Assembly: GCA_036785705.1 (NCBI GenBank)
Contig: JAWUZG010000029.1
Coordinates: 15,391,501-15,455,500, forward strand
Length of the DNA stretch: 64,000 nucleotides
Direction of reading: 5' to 3'
Source: Acanthornis magna
Lineage: Eukaryota > Chordata > Aves > Passeriformes > Acanthizidae
The notes beneath the pieces are model-generated. The model had not been told where the DNA came from and did not search any database. It saw only the letters and a list, made by a program, of their open reading frames with translations. Below, one piece after another: positions 40,972 through 49,874 of this stretch. Position numbers and translations under genes: made by a program. Each line of letters starts with the position of its first letter. The first letter of the stretch is position 1.

Positions 40972-41008
40972 AAAAAAAAAAAAAAAAAAAAAAGAAAAGA
41001 AAAAAAAG
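40972..41008 (+). repeat. Poly(A) tract
   Basis: A22 at 40972-40993, followed by G-interrupted A runs. There is no AATAAA close upstream, so a retrocopy origin is not supported. Confidence 0.9.
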
Positions 41009-41623
41009 CAGGAATATGAAGAATTTATTACCAAGGTATGAAAACATGACCATGAATAGAACTGACAGTAAGATCTGAGCATTAGTGTGTGTGCGATATT
41101 GTATCGCAGTTTATGTATATTATACTACAGGATGGGCTTTCAACACCCACTTCATCTTGAGATAAAACTGAATGAGATTAAAAGCTTTCAACACGATCAC
41201 TTCTGAATCAGTATTACTGAGAGATTCCATTTTAATGACAGAGATAGATTTACTGGCTTTGCAAAGTAAACAAACATTTGAGATGCAGTATATTCACATA
41301 AGCAATGTCTAATTCTATTCTCTCTGAAAACTACGTTTTTTTCTATGCCAGCACAAGCAGACTATAAGAAAATACTGAATAGCAAGCTCATATACAGGGA
41401 TTAGTAATTCACTGTACACCATAAGTCTTGCATGCATCCTAAAAAATACTGTAAAAGAATAAATTTGCTGTTGTTAATTACTTCAAAGACAAAACATAGA
41501 ATAACAATGGAGGAGAAAATTAAATAGTGGTTGGAAATAAGTTTTACATCAAAGTTGCATTTCACACAGGTTTTAATTCTTTCACAAGTATTCCCCATAT
41601 GATGTTCAAAATCAAAGGGAAGA

Positions 41624-41664
41624 AACAAACAAACAAACAAAAAAACCACACACACACACAAAAA
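41624..41664 (+). repeat. Microsatellite (CAAA)n followed by (CA)n
   Basis: Four CAAA units, an A run, then about six CA units. Confidence 0.9.
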
Positions 41665-42774
41665 GAGATAAAAAGCTAAGTACATCATCTTGTCAACAGA
41701 ACAAAATATTCCAATCCCATTCACAATCAGTTGCATACAAAGTTACAAATAAGCCCAGAAAATAGAGCACAGGGCCAAAATACAGCACAGTGACAAGGCT
41801 GTATACCAAAGCACAAAACAGAATAACCAGTGAAGTGGTGCACCAAAACACTGTGACACAGCACTTGAGTTCCCACTGTGGTACCACTTCCCAAGAGCCC
41901 ATAAGCCTTTACAAGAATTTCCAGCATGTACTGCAATGTGAACAATCCTTTTGTAAATTTAAGACTGACGTGTACTTCTAGCTATATTGGTATTTCCAGT
42001 AAACAAATCTAGCTCCATTTCACTTTCAGAAGTGAGTCAGAAATAAAATGCTTCTCACTATACAAGGAGTATAATGCATAAGCTCTTGGAAGGTGAATTA
42101 ATATAAAGAAATCTTTGAATAGTTAATTATCAAGATGGGAATGTATATGAGTAAATTGTAATTAAATAATATATATCCTTTATTCCTGGAATTTCTGGTT
42201 ATAGAGAGTTACTACAACCATTAACTTCTCAACCAACTTCTTTCAAAAGTTAAAAATTTGTTTGTTGGGAAATCAGATAACCCAGTGTAGGTCATTTTCA
42301 AGTTAAACTACAGCCATTAGCTGCTGAGTGACAAAAACAAACAAAAATGCTCCAAAACCCTGTTAGAGAAAAGCAGAGACTTTGTTTTCCAAGAACAGAT
42401 TTCTGACAATCTAAATCATAAATCCTCACCCCCACACATTCCTGTTATGCCGAGCCTGAGATGACCATGAAGAAATAATATTCCTAAGAAAAACTATATA
42501 GCTGGCCAAAACTAAGAAGTAAACCTCAGGATCAATACTTCTCCTAATTCAAAGGTAGGAAAATAACTGAACATCCTTAGCCTCTGAGACCTAGATAACA
42601 ACGCAGACACTGCTGTGCATATTTGTTGACACACAAACAAATATACAAGTGCAAGTAAATCCTGGAATAACACTGTTTTGTTTTTCAATAGGTATCAGAT
42701 GATAACAGATAGAAATCCACTGAGAAAGCGTAACAGTACTCCAGTTCCCTAATCATTCCTGCCCCCAAGGAAAC

Positions 42775-42797
42775 AAATAAATAAATAAATAAATAAA
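42775..42797 (+). repeat. Microsatellite (AAAT)n
   Basis: About six perfect AAAT units. Confidence 0.92.
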
Positions 42798-43908
42798 GTG
42801 ATCCACACAGATCTCTATGCAGTATATACATTACCTTCTATAACAATCCCGTGCTTGGTCAGTAGAATCAACACCCATTCACATGAACACAATCCCAGCA
42901 CATCTATCTGTAACAATTCAAGGCACTTCTTTCCTCTATAAACAGCCTATTAAGCCAGCAGTATGGTAATGATTCTACAAAAAATGCACTGTTTCATTTC
43001 AATATGCATTTCAAAAATACTTGGCTATTAGGAAATGTTTTGCATGGTCTGAAGAGAAACAACTAAATACTTAATACTGACATCTACTTGCAAAATGTTT
43101 TGCTCAAAACTACAGCTCAGTGCAATGTTAAAGATTTGATCTAATAACCACTGAAATCAGTGTATATGCTGTCATTCTTATCCTGATAGCGGAATCAGAT
43201 TCTGTACAGGTGCGCTACACTCCTCTGGTCTGAAGTTCAGCATTTCAGCAGATGCTTTATCATTTCTCTACTATTTCTACCTCCCTAGTGGGGCAATTGA
43301 TGGTCTCCTCTAAAATACCTTCGCTCATTCTATTATGGGCAGCAAAACTTCACTCTCAAGAAAAGCTGCCCTGGCTCAGTTCCCTCTCATCAACTCAAAA
43401 TCATTCTTTCCTCTTCAAATGAGACAGAATTTTTTCTTGCTGCTCCACGGTAAAACACTAGTTTGTGGAAACTGCTCACATCTCTTCTTATCCCTCACAA
43501 AACTGTGGAAGTGAAGTACTTCCAAATGCAAATTGCATCCCTTCTGAGGAAGGTGGGAAAAACCAAAACAAACCAAACCAACCAGGCAAACAAAAACAAC
43601 CTCCAAACTTTGAACAGCTTCTGACTCCTTCCCCCTCTGACTCCACTGCAGAACCAAGATTATATCTCAGAGCAGGTCTCTTTCAACTTTCCACACCAGC
43701 TACCACTGAAATCATCAAGGAAGATCTGATGGGGAGCACTGCAAACAGTATCAGACCTCAGTGCACACATACGCACACAAAGAAAAATCAAACACAATCA
43801 AACATCGTATTCATCAGCAAAGAAGAAATAATCAACCTCGCAGAGTTGTGGGAATTTCCTTCCGGCTTTTTGCACAGCTGAAATTGTGCATGTTTCTTAG
43901 AAAAGGGT

Positions 43909-43914
43909 ACTTAC
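43909..43914 (-). other. CNTNAP2: Splice donor of CNTNAP2 exon 1
   Basis: The minus strand reads CTC|GTAAGTACCC, with the intron starting at 43914. GTAAGT is the optimal U1-binding intronic hexamer. The cut leaves coding phase 1, as in mammalian CNTNAP2, which supports the exon call independently of the peptide similarity. Confidence 0.9.
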
Positions 43915-44011
43915 GAGATGCAGGCAGAGCAGTCCTGGCTCTGCAGCTAATGCTGACGAAAATCCAGAGGAAGAGAGCTGCCCTGCAGCCAGCTCGGGTA
44001 ACCACAACCAT
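43915..44011 (-). CDS. CNTNAP2: CNTNAP2 (Caspr2) coding exon 1, signal peptide; partial gene
   Basis: Caspr2 is a neurexin-family, single-pass membrane adhesion protein. It clusters potassium channels next to nodes of Ranvier and acts in neural circuit development. Only the first coding exon lies here. Reading the minus strand from the ATG at 44011-44009 (A at -3, G at +4, a strong Kozak context) gives 32 codons plus one base before GTAAGT. The peptide has a short basic N-terminus (R6, R10), a hydrophobic core at residues 11-22 and probable signal cleavage near residues 25-28. Against the human N-terminus as I recall it there are no gaps and about 18 of 32 residues are identical: RAGC at 6-9, AAL at 11-13, LWI at 15-17, CRA at 23-25, TA at 27-28 and S32. 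The 97-nt phase-1 exon end also matches human exon 1. Residues 2-5 (VVVT) differ from human. The following exons (discoidin, laminin-G, EGF, transmembrane) are outside the window. Confidence 0.93.
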
Positions 44012-44545
44012 CCTTCACTTCCTGGCTCCCTGTACTCCAAATACCAGCCGCAGAAGACCTGCTTTTCTTCACTTTGGCCCCGTTCGCTCTCTCTCCTTCT
44101 CACCCTCGGAGGAGGTGTCGAGGAGGTAAAGGGGGCAGGGCTTTACCTTCGGGTAGAAGCCAAACCCTCTCTTCGTCTGCTATCTTTGGGTTTGCAGCAG
44201 CAGGATAAGTCCCGGTACTTTTCTTTCCCTTATTTCTCTGTGTTTGTGCGTGTGTGTTTCTGTGCCTCCTTCTCAGAGGAAGGGGAAGGAAAAAAAAAAA
44301 AAGAAGAAAAAAGCCACGAAGTATCAAATAACAAGGATTGTAGAGGAGAAAAATAAATAATTTTTTTTTTAAATTATGAAAGCAATCCCCCAAAAGACGT
44401 GGGAGGAGGGAGGGAAAAGGGAGATGGAGATGAAGGGAGGGAAGAAAGGCGAAAAAAGCAGTTGGCGCTGCTAATGCTGCTGTTGATGCTACCACTGCAG
44501 CTGAGCCCTTCTTCCTGTACAGAGGAGCGCTGCTGAGAGGAGCTT
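44012..44545 (-). other. CNTNAP2: Inferred CNTNAP2 5' untranslated region
   Basis: This is the stretch between the start codon and the TATA-predicted start site. On the sense (minus) strand there is no ATG from 44012 up to 44698, the first being at 44701-44699. The plus strand of the same stretch has about five. Such depletion is expected of a scanned leader. The leader is mixed in composition: GC- and CT-rich near the start codon, an A/T block at about 44290-44385 (a 13-base poly-T at 44302-44290 and an AT stretch at 44385-44350, sense orientation), then GC-richer sequence with CAG/GCA runs at 44461-44505. The 5' end is inferred. If no TATA is used, the leader could extend to about 44698. 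Confidence 0.6.
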
Positions 44546-44567
44546 GCAATAACCTCCCAGCTCAGAG

Positions 44568-44577
44568 ATATATATAC
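44568..44577 (-). promoter_or_regulatory. CNTNAP2: TATA-like element of the CNTNAP2 promoter
   Basis: The minus strand reads GTATATATAT, which would place initiation near 44540-44548. The core is self-complementary, so it also reads as TATATATA on the plus strand and could serve antisense initiation near 44600. It lies inside a CpG island, where dispersed TATA-less initiation is also common, so the exact start is uncertain. Confidence 0.4.
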
Positions 44578-44638
44578 ACAGTGTACACGCACACACAGTC
44601 GGGCAGCCAAACACACACTCACACTGAAGCAGAGAGAC

Positions 44639-44653
44639 GGGAGGGAGGGAGGG
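44639..44653 (+). promoter_or_regulatory. G-quadruplex motif (four GGG runs, one-base loops)
   Basis: Four GGG runs sit at 44639-44641, 44643-44645, 44647-44649 and 44651-44653, each separated by a single A. This is the most stable class of predicted quadruplex. It is on the template strand for CNTNAP2, about 65-80 bp upstream of the TATA-like element. Confidence 0.6.
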
Positions 44654-44761
44654 AGAGACACTCCCGCAGCACAGAAGCAGGCTCAGAGCCTCTCTCCTCA
44701 TGTATTCATCATCTTCCAGCAGGAGGAAACGCTGCCACCAGCAGCAGCAACCTTCCCCCTC

Positions 44762-44779
44762 AAAAAAAAAAAAAAAAAA

Positions 44780-44814
<35 letters not shown>
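44762..44814 (+). repeat. Poly(A) tract in the CNTNAP2 promoter
   Basis: Fifty-three bases with one interruption: A18, C at 44780, then A34. It is poly(T) on the CNTNAP2 sense strand, about 190-240 bp upstream of the TATA-like element and directly beside the GC-rich core. Long dA:dT tracts exclude nucleosomes. Its length is probably polymorphic and prone to sequencing error. No retrotransposon body is recognisable beside it. Confidence 0.9.
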
Positions 44815-44815
<1 letters not shown>

Positions 44816-45394
44816 GGAGATGGGAAAATCCTCTCCCCTGCGCTCCCCTCCCCTTCCCTTCGCTTCCTCCAGCTCCTCCTTCTTCCTCTGCGCCCCTCGG
44901 GCCTCCAGGACCCCGATCGTCCTCCCTTGCCTGGCTCAAATGCAGAGCCGGGGGACGGCGGCGGGGATCGGGGCCGGGGCGGAGCGGAGCAGGGCGGGAG
45001 CCAGTGCAGGGATCGGGGCCGGGGCCAGGGCTGGGGCCGGGGGGGAGGTGGAGCGGGGCCGGGGCGAGTGCGGGAATGGAGATGGGGATGGGATGGCAGC
45101 CGAGGCCGGGGCCGGCAGCGGAGCGGCGGGGCGGTGTCGCGGTGCCGCTGGAGCGGAGGCGCCGCGTCGCTGCTCGCCGCGCGCTCGGCTCCTTCGCCCT
45201 CCGCGCTCCCCCGCACACCGCGATGGGAGCGGCTCCCCGAGCTCCAGCCTGCGGGGATCGAGACAGGTGGCCCGCAGGCAAGTCCTCCGGGCGGTCCTAG
45301 ATCTAGTGAGGAGCGAGCACCATCCCGCCTGCAGAGAGCTGGGGCTGCAGGAACCGCTAATGCAGATGTTGCCGTTCGGTAATTAATTTTCAGC

Positions 45395-45940
45395 CCGACA
45401 GCAAGCCAGGAAGCTGCATTGAAGTATCACTATGGTTTTCACCTACAAGAGATGACGGAGACAACCTGGCCGTATCCCAGCCTTATGTTTTAGGGATTGC
45501 CACAGTCTGACTGTTCTTTTCCATCCCTCTCCATCGCTCCTACCATTGCTCTTGAACAGCTGAACCAAAAGTTATGGCTCACCAGATACGGTAGAATAAT
45601 GAGGGTAGGGAGTTATTCATGGATTATTTATTCTACAATCAATGAGGCAAAGAAAAATGAAAACAATTATTTCTCAGGTGTTATATAGAGAAAGCTGAGA
45701 AATGGAGAGGTATAATTTCTTTAGAGGAGCCCCAAAGCAGGGATAAATTATTTTCAGTGACTAATATACATGCTGTTAACAAGTTCCTGCTGTTATTTAG
45801 CGGCTGTGATGAAGTGGTTAAGATCATGTGTAAGATGAGATTTTTCAGAAAGGCCTTGGGATATTAGGATCCTCAATCCTATTGCCTTTCAGAGGGAGTA
45901 CAGTGTCTATCTTTCAGGTCACTTTGAAAGCTCACCCATA
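45395..45940. other. Upstream flank of CNTNAP2 without features
   Basis: Ordinary AT-rich sequence just beyond the CpG island. No exon, repeat or coding signal is recognised. Confidence 0.6.
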
Positions 45941-45949
45941 CATAATATG

Positions 45950-46090
45950 TGATGTCCCAGGAGAGCTGTGGCCTAGAGGTTTGAGCACAGCCCAGGACAA
46001 AGCTTAAATGCCAGTCCTGAGAAAAGCGTTTCTGTAATATTGTCCAACTGCCATATTTTTTCATCCTTGAGTCTTTCCCTCCCTTGCCTT
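45950..46090 (+). mobile_element. Ancient tRNA-derived SINE (MIR-like) remnant
   Basis: 'gagctgtggcctagaggttt' followed by 'gagcacagccc' is very close to the tRNA A-box head of amniote MIR-type SINEs (tggcctagtggttagagcac). Downstream, 'ttgtccaactgcc' and 'ccttgagtctttccc' fit the decayed MIR core and tail (ccttgggcaagtcac, then ctcagtttccc). No intact pol III gene remains. Confidence 0.5.
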
Positions 46091-46094
46091 ATCC

Positions 46095-47750
46095 ATATAG
46101 AGTATTGATACATTAATATTTCAAATGCTTTCGTAGAAGTAATGCCAATTTGTCTACAGCAGATGTGAAATGAAGAAATGCACTATGAATGTGAAGTTTT
46201 ATTATACTTAGCTGTGTTTGTGAAAGAATAAATATTTCCATAGACTCTGTTACCTTTTCCCTGCATCATCCTGAGCTCTTTGCAATGCCCTTCCCTTTCC
46301 TTATAACTCACAGATACTTATTGATGTCCAGTAATCATTAGGATATGTGAGGTTTTTGGGAATTAAGTAAGAACCAAATATTAATTACTGACATTAAACT
46401 AGTTCAAAATTGCCTCTTTCCATAATTTCTTTCTTGTTTACATCTTATATTCCCCTTCTGCTGTATATCCCACAATTTTTCAAGCTTGTAAACCTACATT
46501 TTCTTTTCTTTAGCTACCACTGAAGTGATAGAGCTGATATAGTATCACAAACTGACTGCATATATTCATGGAAAAAAGAAAAACTTCTGACTGTTACATG
46601 CAAAAATTTCTACCCCTTTCATTCTGAGTTCTTGAAACCTTTTCAGTATTCATTGGCCTTTATAATTCACTTGAAAAAGTAATAAACAGCTTCTCTGAAT
46701 AAGTACTTAAAGGCTCAGCAGACCATTTTTCAAATAAAATTTCTGCTTCTTATGGCTCTTCCAACAAGCACAACAATAAACATACTCACACATCACCCAT
46801 TTACACTTTTATACATATATACCTGCACATCACCCAGCTCATGCAGTCCTCCACAGGACAGGAACCTTGACTTGATTTTAGTTGTTCAAAACTTCACACT
46901 TGTTTAGCATATGATGATTAAGGCTTTCAAAAGTGTTCTCAAATTGATGATAAGTACACATTTAAAAAAACAGGTATAAGGGATAAGACAAGTAATTCAG
47001 AACAGGAAGATTCAGCAGGCTGATTGGTGAACATCTCAATAATGGTGATAGTAGAAAATTTCCTTGTGGTTTGAGATGGAAGAAATGGCGCAGATTATTG
47101 CATTTTCCCCCACCTCGGAGTAGGATCAGTCCTTAAAAACTGCATAAAATATTTAAACTATATAGCAACAGATATGAGTTGTGCAAGGGTAATGCAATTA
47201 TTTTTAATATAACCACAACTGAGGCCTGCAAAATCATTAACTTTGACTGATTCTGTCACACAAAAATCATTACAAAGATCTTCAGGCATTCTTTAGTCCT
47301 ATAAAACAAGCTAACCATATATACTCTTTTTTTTTCTCTTCTTTTTCCTGGAGCATGTTGTGAAATATTACTTTACATGATTCAACAAATCCAAGATGAA
47401 TATATTAACCTTTGCAATGAAAACATGGTCAAATTGTGTTAGGCCACAATATGAAGTTATTAGATACTTCTACTCTTTCTCCTAACCTTTCAGTTCCATA
47501 GTGTAAATGTGAGGATGTTTCTAAACAAGCAGAGAGGCACTCCTGCACCCCAGCAGGGCAACTGCAAGCTTTAGCACCCCTATCCTGCAACTGTCAAGTG
47601 TTTGCAGCTTGCGTCAACAGGGACATGTTCTCTGTAGGTTTGGAAAGTGTCATAGCAGACTGGGACAGACACACCAGCCAAGAGGTGCAGAAGGAGGATC
47701 TTCCATCAAAGGTACTTCCATAAGAAAATTTAGTGTTCCTTATTTTTATT
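46095..47750. other. Intergenic sequence without recognisable features
   Basis: AT-rich DNA. No repeat family or coding signal is seen. Confidence 0.65.
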
Positions 47751-47755
47751 TTTCA

Positions 47756-48300
47756 AATCATACAATCATATAATTGTTTAGGTTGAAAATAACCTTAAAG
47801 ATTGTCAGGTCCAACCACTAGCCTAACACTGCCAAGGCCACCACTAAACCATGTCCCAAAGTGCCACATCTACATATCTTTTAAATATTTCCAGGGATGG
47901 TGACTCATCCTCTTCCCTGGGCAGCCTATTCCAATGCTTGGCAGCCCTTTCCATGAAGAAATTTTCCTCGATATCTGATCTAAACCTCCCATGTTGCAGT
48001 TTGGGGCCATTTCCTCTCGTTCTCTTGCTTTTATACTTGGGAGAAGAGACAGATATCCAACAAGCTACAGCCTCCTTTCAGGTAGTTGTAGAGAGTGGTA
48101 AGGTCTCCTCGAGCCTCCTTTTGTCCAGGCTAAACACTTCCCTCAGCTGCTCCTCCTATGACTTACTCTCTAGACCTTCACCAGTTCTGTGGTCCTTCTC
48201 TAGAAATGCTCCAGCACTACAATATCATTTTGTAGTGAGGGACCCTAAACTGGCCATAGGATTTGAGGTGCAGCCTCACCAGTACCGACGATCCCTTCAG
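47756..48300 (-). mobile_element. CR1 LINE 3' fragment
   Basis: The plus strand opens with the complement of the terminal repeats ('aatcatacaatcatataatt'). It continues with 'gtccaaccactagcctaaca', 'ccatgtcccaaagtgccaca', 'ccagggatggtgactcatcc', 'gggcagcctattccaatgct', 'ttttgtccaggctaaacac' and 'gaggtgcagcctcaccagta'. A 157-residue open frame on the plus strand across it is an antisense artefact. Confidence 0.93.
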
Positions 48301-48304
48301 CACT

Positions 48305-49460
48305 CCCAGAGCCTTAAAAAGTAGAGTGATATCTCAGTCTACTGGTGAAACCTCCCTGGCAATTAGTAAGACACTACAGTGTTAAAAGACTCCAGTTATT
48401 ACAGCTGTACACAAATTTTATTGAGCTTAATGGAAATTGTACACACATATTGATGAGTGAATAGATCATTCTGAATTTACTAGAGCTGTCAAGCAATGTC
48501 TGCTAAATGGAATTCATCCTGTATAGAGCTATATTTACAGTGCGTGAATGTCAAGAAGGAAAACACAATGTCAGAGAGCTAGAAAGGATAATTAAGGATT
48601 TCAAACACTGGTGGGACCAAATGGCATCCAATAAAATGATCAGTTGGGGCCACAGAAGAAAATGAGCCAGCTTGAAAAAAGGCATGCAGCTTTTGAGTTA
48701 ATACTGAAAAGTAAACAGCAAGCTTCTTTATGCCTAACAAACTACCATTTAAAAATAGTGTTTCCCTTTTATATTTTTGGTTGCCCCAGGCATATTGCAT
48801 AGTAGAGCTCTAAAAATTATCCATAGCAGAATTTCCATCCAAGCCTCTAAAATGTTAAATATGAGGACTTAACAGAAGAGTGTTTCAAAATATGATCACA
48901 TGCACAGAATGAAATGGCAGATAATGGACAGCTCTGAAGGAAGTCTCAGGTTTATTAAGAACAGCATGGGGTTTTCTACTGGGACTGTTAATACTCATGG
49001 GTATTCCTCTAAGGGAGAAAGAGGTCACATGAAAATTGTGATCCATCTCACTATGAGAAGCTGTAAAGACCTGAAGAAAATATTTATTTTCTAGAAATGC
49101 AAGGAAAATCTTTCCTAATGTTCTTAATGCATCTCAAAAGGAAGATGAGGGTGCACTGGCAGAAAAGAGACATTATCTTCTTGCTTCGTGCAGCTAAAAA
49201 TATAGCATTATAGTTTGAAGTGAATGCATTTTGGCTTGATCATCAGTTAATTATTGTAGTTGTATTAAAACAAACAGGCAGATAAAAAAGTAATTGTGTA
49301 TTTCTACACACATGATCTTGAAGATGTTCAGAAATTTTCAGCTTCATACCCTTTTGTAATCTAAGCGAGACAGCTCAAGACACCATCTACCTTTAGAAAT
49401 TTATTTTGTGGTGTCTTGGTCTCTATTAATATGCACTGCATAATGAAAAAAATTGACAAA
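48305..49460. other. Intergenic sequence without recognisable features
   Basis: AT-rich single-copy DNA. Confidence 0.65.
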
Positions 49461-49465
49461 AAATT

Positions 49466-49870
49466 ATGAGGAGCAGTTGAGGTCACTTGGTTTGTTCAGC
49501 CTGGAGAAGAGGAGACGGAGGGGAGACCTCATTGTGGTCTTCAACACCCTCAGGAAGGGAAGCAGAGGGGCAGGTACCGTTCGCTTCACTCTCGTGACCA
49601 GTGACAGGACCCAAGGAAACGGCATGAAGCTGTGTCGGGGATGGTTTAGGTTGGATATCAGGAAAAGGTTCTTCACCCAGAGGGTGTTTGGGCACTGGAG
49701 CAGTATCCCCAGGGAAGTGGTCACAGCACCAAGCCTGACAGAGGTCAGGAAGTGTTTGGACAATGCTCTCGGGCACCTGGTGTGACCCTTGGGGTGTTCT
49801 CTGCAGGGCCAGGAGCTGGACTAGATGATCCTTCTGGATCCCTTCCAACTCAGCAAATTCTGTGATTCTA
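49466..49870 (+). mobile_element. CR1 LINE, 5'-truncated 3' end
   Basis: Same subfamily and extent as the 5.9 kb copy: 'ggtcacttggtttgttcagc', 'gacaggacccaaggaaacgg', 'aggttggatatcaggaaaag', 'gtgtttgggcactggagcag', 'aagcctgacagaggtcagga', 'cccttccaactcagcaaatt', then 'ctgtgattcta'. It keeps more CpG than the intron (gttcgctt, ctcgtgac, gtcggggat, ctcgggc), suggesting a fairly young insertion. Confidence 0.94.
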
Positions 49871-49874
49871 GGGC

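Larger units (their letters stand above)
1..43908 (-). other. CNTNAP2: CNTNAP2 intron 1, 5'-proximal part
   Basis: Everything downstream of the exon 1 donor on the minus strand is intron. I find no further CNTNAP2 exon: no stretch resembles the discoidin domain, and no open frame outside repeats is convincing. CNTNAP2 intron 1 is hundreds of kilobases long in human, so the lack of exon 2 in 43.9 kb is expected. The intron is AT-rich and CpG-poor, with CR1 fragments, LTR-like remnants and microsatellites listed separately. In human, FOXP2 is reported to bind a fragment within intron 1. I cannot identify an equivalent here. Confidence 0.88.
41010..43908. other. Start-proximal intron 1 sequence with simple repeats
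   Basis: AT-rich DNA with (CAAA)n/(CA)n at 41624-41664 and (AAAT)n at 42775-42797. From about 43300 G+C rises slightly towards exon 1. No other feature is recognised. Confidence 0.65.
43990..45390. promoter_or_regulatory. CNTNAP2: CpG island spanning CNTNAP2 exon 1 and promoter
   Basis: CpG is rare through the rest of the window, but I count about 48 CpGs by hand in 44941-45300 alone, in very GC-rich sequence. The island covers exon 1, the leader and about 0.85 kb upstream of the TATA-like element. Its densest part is 400-750 bp upstream of that element, not over it. The core has repeated GGGGCCGGGG-like units (about 44968-45110) and GGGGCGG boxes suited to SP/KLF factors. The upstream edge is sharp: by 45370 the sequence returns to AT-rich DNA (ggtaattaatttt). 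Confidence 0.88.

Noticed and set aside
1..43908. FOXP2-binding CAAATT clusters in intron 1
   Set aside because: The motif occurs often by chance in sequence this AT-rich, and I saw no cluster that clearly exceeds expectation by eye.
43897..44103. Minus-strand frame overlapping CNTNAP2 exon 1 in another frame
   Set aside because: It begins at GTG, not ATG, and runs through the splice donor into the intron.
43465..44129. Plus-strand frames of 138 and 122 codons opposite exon 1
   Set aside because: No recognisable domain. They are antisense to the CNTNAP2 exon and its adjacent intron with no splice or promoter support.
44100..44549. Minus-strand frame of 149 codons in the leader
   Set aside because: It begins at TTG; there is no ATG, and the composition is that of a 5' UTR.
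44581..45386. Long plus- and minus-strand open frames (up to 239 codons) over the CpG island
   Set aside because: They are open only because GC-rich and poly(A) sequence lacks stop codons. The products are runs of Lys and Gly/Arg/Pro low complexity, and several frames overlap on both strands.
47851..48324. Plus-strand open frame of 157 codons
   Set aside because: It is antisense across a minus-strand CR1 fragment and has no relation to CR1 proteins or other families.
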